Of a stretch of DNA of 7,719 nt, positions 1 through 4,590 are shown one piece after another. The number at the start of each line of letters is the position of its first letter. The stretch's first letter is position 1. The notes below the pieces were generated by a model, which saw only the letters and a program-made list of their open reading frames with translations, was not told where the DNA came from and ran no database searches. Where the stretch lies: contig NOLC01000108.1 in assembly GCA_002256595.1 (NCBI GenBank), positions 1 to 7,719 on the forward strand. The letters run 5' to 3'. Both the position numbers and the translations under genes were made by a program. The DNA comes from Methanosaeta sp. NSP1. Its GTDB lineage: Archaea > Halobacteriota > Methanosarcinia > Methanotrichales > Methanotrichaceae.

Positions 1-127
1 CGCCCCTCTTCTCCTCGAATACGGAAGGCAGGTCCCGTGGCTCGATGATCTTCTTGTTCTCGGTGTAGGCGGTGAAGGCCTGCCTGGCCAGACGAACTGC
101 CAGCCGCCCCTCTTCCAGTGTCAGCAT
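1..127 (-). CDS. AMMECR1-family protein, N-terminal fragment (runs off left edge)
   Basis: The minus strand from the ATG at 127 reads open to the window edge and gives 42 codons beginning MLTLEEGRLAVRLARQAF and ending in a stretch with LPSVFEEKRG. The opening helix and the 'F-x-EKRG' segment are what I expect at the N-terminus of the AMMECR1 family (TIGR00296), widespread small proteins of about 200 residues in archaea and eukaryotes with no firmly established biochemical activity. The C-terminal three quarters lie outside the window. No Shine-Dalgarno sequence precedes the ATG. A TATA-like CTTTAATA on the minus strand (plus positions 150-157) sits about 25-30 nt upstream, which fits a leaderless transcript. 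The gene diverges from the alanine dehydrogenase gene. The family call rests on a short fragment, so it is likely but not certain. Confidence 0.75.
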   Translation of the reverse strand, partial: MLTLEEGRLAVRLARQAFTAYTENKKIIEPRDLPSVFEEKRG

Positions 128-148
128 AAAATATTCTCTGGGCCTGGA

Positions 149-160
149 AGCTATTAAAGA
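149..160. promoter_or_regulatory. Candidate shared divergent TATA element
   Basis: The segment GCTATTAAAGAG lies between the divergent AMMECR1 and alanine dehydrogenase genes. Read leftward it gives CTTTAATA about 25-30 nt before the AMMECR1 ATG at 127, the distance expected for an archaeal leaderless transcript. Read rightward, TATTAAAG would start transcription near position 180, just at the ATG at 182 and about 57 nt before the preferred start at 239. This is pattern matching by eye; no clear BRE was identified. Confidence 0.3.
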
Positions 161-238
161 GTTATGAGGTCTCCCGGGACTATGAGCATACTCGAAGATT
201 ATTTCTTCTCTGCGGGCGTGATCTATTTTGGTGTCTTT

Positions 239-1237
239 ATGGAGATACTCTGGCTGACGGAAGACGAGGTCAAGGACCTTCTGAGCATGGAAGAGGCTAT
301 CGCCGCCGTAGGCAAGGCCTTTTATGATCACGGAACCGGCCGCACCCAGATGCCCCCCAAGTCCTACCTCTACTTTCCCCAATACGATGGCGACCTCAGG
401 ACCATGCCCGCATACCTGGAAGGAGAAGAGCAGGCCGGGGTCAAGATAGTCAATGTCCACACCCGAAATCCCGCCATGGGCCTTCCCACGGTCATGGCCC
501 TGCTGACCCTGGTCTCGCCCAAAACCGGGGCGCCTCTGGCCATCATGGGTGGGGCCCACCTCACAGCCATGCGCACGGGAGCGGCAGGAGCAGTGGCAGC
601 CAGGCTCCTGGCCAGGAAGAGCAGCCGGACGGCGGGAATGATCGGAGCCGGAGTGCAGGCAAGATCCCAGCTCCTGGGGCTCTCCAGGCACTTTGGTCTG
701 GATCAGGTGAGGATATTCGATCCATCTCTGGAGAGATGCCAGTCCCTGGCAGAGTACGGCCGGGATTTTTTAAAAAGCGAATTCACCATAGAAAAAGAGG
801 CGCAGGATGCCTGCCAGTGCGATATTCTGGTAACCACCACCCCCTCGCGCAGGCCGGTGGTAAAAGAGGCCTGGATCTCCCCCGGAACTCATATCAATGC
901 CATTGGAGCCGACGCCAGGGGCAAGCAAGAGCTGGAGTCTGCCTTGACCGGCAAATCCAAGGTCTTTGTGGATGATATGGCCCAGGCGATTCACTCCGGA
1001 GAGGTGAATGTGCCCATATCCCAGGGCCTGCTTCGCCAGGAGGATATCTTCGCCGGGATCGGAGAGGTCCTGGCGGCAAAAAAGCCCGGCCGGGAAGATG
1101 AAAGTGAAATCACCATTTTCGATTCCACAGGCCTCGGGATTCAGGATGTTGCGGCCGGATTTTCTGTATATAAAAAAGCTCTGGAGACAGGCAGGGGCAT
1201 CAGGCTTTCCCTGGGGCAGAAGGCAGGGCCCTTCTGA
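239..1237 (+). CDS. ala: Alanine dehydrogenase / ornithine cyclodeaminase family protein
   Basis: This is a 332-residue cytosolic oxidoreductase of the ornithine cyclodeaminase/mu-crystallin family, closest in my recollection to Archaeoglobus alanine dehydrogenase, which interconverts L-alanine and pyruvate plus ammonia using NAD(H). Visible signatures are an N-terminal LTEDEV...SMEEA segment, the substrate-side LRTMPAYL (Arg54) and GVKIVN (Lys69), LTAMRTGAAG (107-116), the Rossmann loop GMIGAGVQA (133-141), CDILVTTTPS (194-203) and HINAIGADARGKQEL (218-232). Asp225 in the last matches the catalytic Asp of the family. The reading frame extends upstream to ATGs at 164 and 182, but homology starts at 239, which gives the usual family length and has a GGTG five bases upstream. 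The ATG at 182 does have a GAGGT 11 nt before it, so a 19-residue extension cannot be excluded. Family members differ in substrate (alanine, ornithine, other imino acids), so substrate is less sure than family. Confidence 0.88.
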   Translation: MEILWLTEDEVKDLLSMEEAIAAVGKAFYDHGTGRTQMPPKSYLYFPQYDGDLRTMPAYLEGEEQAGVKIVNVHTRNPAMGLPTVMALLTLVSPKTGAPLAIMGGAHLTAMRTGAAGAVAARLLARKSSRTAGMIGAGVQARSQLLGLSRHFGLDQVRIFDPSLERCQSLAEYGRDFLKSEFTIEKEAQDACQCDILVTTTPSRRPVVKEAWISPGTHINAIGADARGKQELESALTGKSKVFVDDMAQAIHSGEVNVPISQGLLRQEDIFAGIGEVLAAKKPGREDESEITIFDSTGLGIQDVAAGFSVYKKALETGRGIRLSLGQKAGPF

Positions 1238-1251
1238 AGGGCGAAACCTAT

Positions 1252-1269
1252 ATCAATTTTGACATTGAT
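1252..1269. repeat. Short perfect inverted repeat (6 bp, 6-nt loop)
   Basis: ATCAAT at 1252-1257 is followed after TTTGAC by its exact reverse complement ATTGAT at 1264-1269. It lies in the 50-nt gap between the dehydrogenase stop and the next small ORF. The stem is AT-rich and lacks a T-run after it, so it is a poor terminator. It might be an operator-like site or chance. CTATATC at 1249-1254 overlaps it and could be a TATA element for the small gene. Confidence 0.25.
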
Positions 1270-1287
1270 CGGTGGCCGGGATAAAAA

Positions 1288-1512
1288 ATGACAAAAGATA
1301 AAAAGCAGAGCAAGGGACCTAAAGATCGCAACAGCAATTTTCAGATGAAAAACGGAAATCCCATATCCAAGAAAAAGGTGAAGAAGCAAAACGGCGCCAA
1401 GTCGGCAGAGGCCAAGCCATCCGCCCAGTCTGAGAAGAATGGCCTCATCTCAGGGATCTCCAGCAGCATCGCCGGTGCCACCAGCAGCATCAGCAAGATG
1501 CTCAAGCATTGA
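1288..1512 (+). CDS. Small lysine-rich hypothetical protein (74 aa)
   Basis: I do not recognise this protein. Residues 1-50 are dominated by Lys, Asn, Gln, Ser and Gly (MTKDKKQSKGPKDRNS start, KKKVKKQNG in the middle), look disordered and are strongly basic. Residues 51-74 switch to a Ser/Ile/Gly/Ala segment (GLISGISSSIAGATSSISK) that could form a short amphipathic helix. It has no cysteine, signal peptide or known motif. A GGTGG lies 12 nt before the ATG and a hairpin with a T-rich tail follows the stop at about 45 nt, both consistent with a real gene. It lies on the same strand as the alanine dehydrogenase gene after a 50-nt gap and may be co-transcribed. The low-complexity composition means it could still be a chance ORF. 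Confidence 0.5.
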   Translation: MTKDKKQSKGPKDRNSNFQMKNGNPISKKKVKKQNGAKSAEAKPSAQSEKNGLISGISSSIAGATSSISKMLKH

Positions 1513-1557
1513 TATCGAAGGATAAAAGATCGATCAATAGTGCAAAAATCAGATCTA

Positions 1558-1604
1558 TCCGGCGCTGATGACTGGTGCCGGAAGGCTTTCCTTTATTTTC
1601 TTTA
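1558..1604 (+). terminator. Hairpin plus T-rich tail after the small Lys-rich gene
   Basis: TCCGGC (1558-1563) and GCCGGA (1577-1582) form a perfect 6-bp stem around a 13-nt loop. A T-rich tract (1587-1603, CTTTCCTTTATTTTCTTT-like) follows at once. Archaeal termination depends mainly on T-tracts in the non-template strand, so this is a credible stop for the rightward unit ending at 1512. Confidence 0.5.
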
Positions 1605-1609
1605 AAGTC

Positions 1610-1683
1610 AAAAAGGGATTTGGAGCCGGGGACTTATGGAGCAGACGCCTGAATTAATCCGGCTCGATCTCCGTCCAATTTTT
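1610..1683. terminator. Bidirectional terminator between convergent genes
   Basis: GAGCCGG (1623-1629) and CCGGCTC (1659-1665) are a perfect 7-bp inverted repeat with a 29-nt loop. On the plus strand it is followed by TTTTT (1679-1683). On the minus strand it is followed by TTTTT (plus-strand AAAAA, 1610-1614). The symmetric arrangement lies directly downstream of the nifB stop (1686) and can serve leftward nifB transcription as well as rightward read-through. Confidence 0.5.
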
Positions 1684-1685
1684 CT

Positions 1686-2594
1686 TCAGCCCTGTTCCTT
1701 GGTTCGGCTCTGGAACTCCTGCTGCACATCGCATCCCAGCTTTCCAATGGCATCGGAGCGGCACTGACGGCAGTGCTTCATCTGCTTGATGATCTTGCCC
1801 AGCTCCTCCTGGATCTTCCTCTTCTCCTCTGGGGACGGCGGCTGGATATGAGCGAACTTGTACTGGGGGATGAGGGGCATGACATTATGAATGTAGACTC
1901 CCATCTCCTTTATCTTGCGGGCGACATCGAAGACATGGGCATCGTTTATGCCCGGTATCAGGACTGTATTGATCTTGACGATCTTTTTCAGCCGCAGGGC
2001 CTCTTCTATTCCCTTGAGTTGCTGGTCGCGTAGAAGCGTTGCCGCCTCCAGGCCTTCGTATCTTTTGCCCTTATAGCTGACATAATCATAAATCTGCTGT
2101 CCAATCTGGGGGTCAATGGCATTCATGGTCACGGTGATATTACAGACCCCCAGGCGGTCCAGCTCGTTGATCTTGTCCGGCAATAGCAGGCCATTGGTGC
2201 TGATGCAGAGAATGAGGTTGGGATATTTCTCACCCACCAGGCGCAGCGTCTCAAAGGTCTCCTCATTGGCCAGAGGCTCGCCCGGACCGGCTACCGCCAC
2301 CACCTTGATGTAGTGGTACTTCTCCATGACCTGATCCACCCGCTCCAATGCCTCTTTGGGTTTGAGCACCTGGGAGGTCACGCCTGGCCGGGATTCATTG
2401 ACGCAATCATAATCCCTCACGCAGTACTTGCACTGGATGTTGCATTTGGGTGCCACTGCCAGGTGCATTCGGCCAAAGGAGTGGCAGGCCTTCTCGCTGA
2501 AGCAGGGGTGCTGCTGGATCCTTCTCAGCTGATCCGGGTCATATGGAATCTCCTTTCCGCCCACATTGGCAACGGGAAAAGTCTCTTGGCTCAT
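1686..2594 (-). CDS. nifB: NifB, radical SAM nitrogenase cofactor (NifB-co) synthase
   Basis: This 302-residue protein is a stand-alone archaeal NifB. The family uses S-adenosylmethionine to insert a carbide and fuse two [4Fe-4S] clusters (K1, K2) into the 8Fe core, NifB-co, from which FeMo-type cofactors are built. Visible motifs: HPC (29-31) with a following conserved His-rich segment; the radical SAM triad Cys51-x3-Cys55-x2-Cys58 in CNIQCKYC; Cys64 and ESRPGV (67-72); AGPGEPLAN (102-110); LCISTNGL (129-136) with Cys130; and CRQCR (275-279) near the C-terminus. The non-triad cysteines and His29 are the expected ligands of the K1/K2 clusters. The NifX/NafY-like C-terminal domain of many bacterial NifBs is absent, as is usual in methanogens. 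A GGTGGAG lies 8 nt before the ATG. The gene is monocistronic here, with no other nif gene visible on either side. Confidence 0.93.
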   Translation of the reverse strand: MSQETFPVANVGGKEIPYDPDQLRRIQQHPCFSEKACHSFGRMHLAVAPKCNIQCKYCVRDYDCVNESRPGVTSQVLKPKEALERVDQVMEKYHYIKVVAVAGPGEPLANEETFETLRLVGEKYPNLILCISTNGLLLPDKINELDRLGVCNITVTMNAIDPQIGQQIYDYVSYKGKRYEGLEAATLLRDQQLKGIEEALRLKKIVKINTVLIPGINDAHVFDVARKIKEMGVYIHNVMPLIPQYKFAHIQPPSPEEKRKIQEELGKIIKQMKHCRQCRSDAIGKLGCDVQQEFQSRTKEQG

Positions 2595-2602
2595 TGTTGG
2601 AA

Positions 2603-2609
2603 CTCCACC
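2603..2609 (-). promoter_or_regulatory. Ribosome binding site of nifB
   Basis: On the minus strand GGTGGAG lies 8 nt upstream of the nifB ATG. It is one of the clearest Shine-Dalgarno matches in the window and supports the start at 2594. A TATA-like CTTTTAG (plus positions 2641-2647) or CTTTAAAA (2664-2671) farther upstream could drive it with a leader of roughly 25-45 nt. Confidence 0.5.
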
Positions 2610-2692
2610 ATTATCCTGATCTCTCTATTTCCCAACAGGTCTAAAAGACTTGCGTTGCAATTGTTTTAAAGAGGGGACTGCCGGACAAAGAT

Positions 2693-2701
2693 GCTATAAA
2701 G
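2693..2701 (+). promoter_or_regulatory. Candidate TATA box for the srp19 gene
   Basis: GCTATAAAG, preceded by purine-rich ACAAAGAT that could act as a BRE, is centred about 28 nt before the SRP19 ATG at 2725. That spacing predicts transcription starting at or next to the start codon, a leaderless mRNA. The only GGAG nearby (2704-2707) is 17 nt from the ATG, too far for a normal Shine-Dalgarno. A palindromic TTTTAAA at 2664-2670 is an alternative. Confidence 0.35.
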
Positions 2702-2724
2702 AAGGAGATAGACAGTCTGGACTT

Positions 2725-3030
2725 ATGCCTGAAAAGGATAAGCTGGTGGTATGGCCCATCTATTTCGATGCTGCCCGATCCCGGGATGAGGGCAGAATGG
2801 TCTCCATCCAGGATGCCGTGGCTGAGCCGACCCTGGATATGCTGATCACAGCCGCCATTAAATCCGGCTTCAAGCCGGAGATCGAAAGGGAGAAGAGGCA
2901 TCCCAAAGTCTGGCACGAGGAAGGTGCGGCAGGAAGGATAACCATTGCCCGAGCCGGCCCCAAATCCGCTGCTTTAAAGAGGATAGCCTCGTCCATGAAA
3001 ACCAAATACAAAAAGAAAGGGAAAAATTAA
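2725..3030 (+). CDS. srp19: Signal recognition particle 19 kDa protein (SRP19)
   Basis: SRP19 binds the tips of helices 6 and 8 of archaeal 7S RNA and prepares it for SRP54, so that ribosomes making membrane and secreted proteins are targeted to the membrane. The 101-residue product has the family pattern in order: KLVVWPIYFD (6-15), SRDEGR (19-24) with the basic/acidic RNA-contact loop, DAVAEPTLDML (30-40), a helix plus SGFKPEIE (47-54), HPKVW (59-63) and GRITI (70-74). It ends in a Lys-rich tail (KTKYKKKGKN), common in archaeal SRP19. The frame stays open upstream to an ATG at 2650, but the family N-terminus and length favour 2725. It is divergent from nifB and followed after a 67-nt gap by the DUF211 gene. 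Archaea and eukaryotes have SRP19 but bacteria do not, so this gene helps fix the domain of life. Confidence 0.92.
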   Translation: MPEKDKLVVWPIYFDAARSRDEGRMVSIQDAVAEPTLDMLITAAIKSGFKPEIEREKRHPKVWHEEGAAGRITIARAGPKSAALKRIASSMKTKYKKKGKN

Positions 3031-3097
3031 TTAAATTCAATGGCCCTAGAGGCAACTGATTGGAAAAATGCATCAGAGACTGGGATATATGAACACC

Positions 3098-3382
3098 ATG
3101 ATTAGGCGTTTGGTTCTTGACGTATTGAAGCCTCACGTGCCCACCATCCTGGATCTGGCCACCGCCCTGGCCAAGGTACACGGGGTCACAGGCGTCAACC
3201 TCAGCCTGGATGAGGTGGACCAGCAAACAGAGTCGGTCAAGGCCACCATCCAGGGCGAAAACATAGATTACGACGGCGTCGAGGATGTGATCAAGAACTT
3301 CGGAGCGGCCATCCACAGCATCGATGAGGTGGTGGTGGGCAGAGAGATAGTCAAGGAATTCGAGACACTGCAGGAAAGGTAG
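3098..3382 (+). CDS. DUF211 family protein
   Basis: This 94-residue protein matches the DUF211 (PF02680) family, small archaeal proteins with a ferredoxin-like alpha/beta fold and unknown function. Recognisable segments are IRRLVLDVLKPH at the N-terminus, a helix ending in VHGVTGVNLSLDEVDQQTE (28-45), SVKATIQGENIDYD (46-59) and GAAIHSIDEVVVG (69-81). The alternation of strand, helix and strand with charged edges is clear, and there is no membrane segment. In-frame ATGs at 3068 and 3089 would add 10 or 3 residues. I prefer 3098 because the family normally begins directly with M-I/V-R-R. No strong Shine-Dalgarno distinguishes the three. An AT-rich TTAATTAAATT (3027-3037) at the end of srp19 could promote it, or it could be co-transcribed with srp19. 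Confidence 0.85.
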   Translation: MIRRLVLDVLKPHVPTILDLATALAKVHGVTGVNLSLDEVDQQTESVKATIQGENIDYDGVEDVIKNFGAAIHSIDEVVVGREIVKEFETLQER

Positions 3383-3412
3383 ACTTTAATGGACCGCTAT
3401 CCTGGTCAAATC

Positions 3413-3466
3413 AGGCTTTTTTCGCCTTCTATGGGCTAGGGATCGCTTCCCTTCCCCAAAAAGCCT
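3413..3466. repeat. Perfect 9-bp inverted repeat with nested hairpin; contains a T6 terminator
   Basis: AGGCTTTTT (3413-3421) and AAAAAGCCT (3458-3466) are exact reverse complements separated by 36 nt. Within the loop AGGGA (3438-3442) and TCCCT (3448-3452) form a second perfect 5-bp stem with loop TCGCT. The T6 run (3417-3422) can end rightward transcription from the DUF211 gene, and the A5 run gives T5 on the minus strand. The simplest reading is a terminator. The nested symmetry also allows a small folded RNA, which is only a possibility. Confidence 0.5.
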
Positions 3467-3500
3467 TCGTAATCTGCTTTAGCTCCTTTTATGGCAATGC

Positions 3501-3507
3501 TTAATAT
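3501..3507 (+). promoter_or_regulatory. Candidate TATA box for the PHP-domain gene and following array
   Basis: TTAATAT is centred about 30 nt before the ATG at 3534 and lies after the terminator-like repeat, so a new transcription unit is expected to start here. No GGAGG-like sequence is present between it and the ATG, which fits a leaderless or very short-leader transcript. TTTTAT at 3487-3492 is an alternative element. Confidence 0.35.
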
Positions 3508-3533
3508 CATGTCCGGGATCTAAAAGAAGCTCC

Positions 3534-4169
3534 ATGATCGACCTGCACACGCATACCACATTCAGCGATGGCGAGCTGATCCCTTCCGAGCTGGTGCGCC
3601 GGGCGGAGGTGCTGGGATACAGAGCCATAGGCATCACCGATCATGCCGACTACACCAATATCGAGCATATCCTATCCTGCGTCTCAAAGGCCAAGTATAT
3701 GGAAGAGGTGCTGGACATACGGATTCTAGTGGGAGCCGAGCTGACCCATGTCCCTCCCCCCAAGATAGGGCCGCTTGCCTCTCTGGCCCGCCGTCTGGGA
3801 GCAGAGATAGTGGTTGTGCATGGGGAGACGCCTGTGGAGCCGGTCCGGCCGGGCACAAACCGGGCTGCACTGGAGGCGGATGTGGATATCCTGGCCCACC
3901 CCGGATTCATCACCTTAGAGGAGGCGGAATTGGCCAGGGAAAACAACGTCTGTCTGGAGATCACCTCGCGTCGCGGGCATAATATCACCAACGGCCATGT
4001 GGTGCGCCTGGCTAAAATGGCCGGAGCTAAAATGATTGTTAACACGGACAGCCATGCTCCGGGAGATCTCATCAGCAGCAAGCGGGCAGCGGAGATCGCT
4101 ATGGGTGCCGGCCTGACCCATGAGGAGGCCGTGGATATCGTGGAAAAGCATGCCATCATCCGCGGTTGA
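3534..4169 (+). CDS. PHP-domain metal-dependent phosphoesterase (histidinol-phosphatase-like)
   Basis: The 211-residue product is a complete single PHP domain, a TIM-barrel-like fold holding two or three metals that usually hydrolyses phosphate esters. All expected metal ligands can be seen: His5 and His7 (DLHTHTTFSDG), Asp12, His37 (ITDHAD), Glu69 (VGAEL), His96 (VVHGE), His122 (LAHPG), and Asp172 and His174 (NTDSHAP). Length and layout fit the HisK-type histidinol phosphatase and related stand-alone PHP hydrolases rather than the PHP domains of DNA polymerases. No histidine-biosynthesis gene is near, so the true substrate (histidinol phosphate, a nucleotide or another phosphoester) is open. 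It begins the five-gene rightward array. The start sits directly at the conserved DLHTH strand, so a longer N-terminus is unlikely. Confidence 0.88.
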   Translation: MIDLHTHTTFSDGELIPSELVRRAEVLGYRAIGITDHADYTNIEHILSCVSKAKYMEEVLDIRILVGAELTHVPPPKIGPLASLARRLGAEIVVVHGETPVEPVRPGTNRAALEADVDILAHPGFITLEEAELARENNVCLEITSRRGHNITNGHVVRLAKMAGAKMIVNTDSHAPGDLISSKRAAEIAMGAGLTHEEAVDIVEKHAIIRG

Positions 4170-4205
4170 GAGCAGATCCTGCAAGGGGATGAATAGATAG
4201 ACATA

Positions 4206-4586
4206 GTGGCAGTGGACATATCCGGCAGGCATGAGGTGAAGGGCCGATATGAGATGGTCTGCGCTGCCGTCTCCGCCCGCATATCGCCCAACTTTTTAGA
4301 GAGGATAGGCTCGGTGAGGCTGACACATCGATGGGCCAGCTCTCTGGATATCAATCTCATCTCCGATATCATAATCAAGGCCTGCAATGGCCTTCCCGGG
4401 ACCATAATTGCCGAATCGGGAGATCTCTATAACCTGGAGGTCTGGAGGGTGAAAAGCATTCTGGGGAGGGACTTCAAGTATCCGCAGACCATAGCGGAGA
4501 GGACGGCAGTGGAGCTGGCCCATCACATCTCCCTGGCCGGACGAAGGCTTATCAGAGATGGAAGAGATATGGAAGAGAGAGAATGA
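4206..4586 (+). CDS. DUF2209-like archaeal protein of unknown function
   Basis: This 126-residue protein starts at GTG (4206); a second in-frame GTG at 4212 is possible. It opens with AVDISGRHEVKGRYEMVCAA, a hydrophobic strand ending in Asp4 followed by a turn and a second strand. It continues with a helical middle (ISDIIIKAC, 52-60), another strand (GTIIAESGDLYNLEVW, 65-80) and a C-terminal helix with ERTAVELAHHIS (98-109). I match it to the archaeal DUF2209 family from memory. The arrangement, with Asp at the tip of strand 1, Glu70/Asp73 in a later strand and Glu98/Glu103 in the last helix, recalls an RNase H-like fold, but that is only inference. A GGGGAT lies about 15 nt before the start. 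The stop is 4 nt before the preferred hflX ATG, so the two are almost surely co-translated. Confidence 0.6.
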   Translation: MAVDISGRHEVKGRYEMVCAAVSARISPNFLERIGSVRLTHRWASSLDINLISDIIIKACNGLPGTIIAESGDLYNLEVWRVKSILGRDFKYPQTIAERTAVELAHHISLAGRRLIRDGRDMEERE

Positions 4587-4590
4587 TGCA

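Noticed and set aside
1566..1571. TGATGA inside the 1558-1582 hairpin loop, considered as a C box of a C/D guide RNA
   Set aside because: The base before it is C instead of a purine, and no correctly spaced CTGA D box follows. The terminator reading explains the segment.
2650..2724. N-terminal extension of the SRP19 frame starting at ATG 2650, with three cysteines
   Set aside because: SRP19 homology and usual length begin at 2725, and the extension covers the divergent promoter region. I do not regard it as a Cys-rich precursor peptide.
3383..3533. Considered as a tRNA or other known structured RNA gene
   Set aside because: No acceptor/T-arm pattern (GGTTCGAATCC-like) or cloverleaf pairing is visible; only the nested inverted repeat remains.
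3650..4405. Long minus-strand open frame (251 codons) opposite the PHP and DUF2209-like genes
   Set aside because: It is antisense to two proteins with recognisable or coherent family features, and its translation is rich in Ser, Arg and Pro with no motif. It is a GC-driven shadow.
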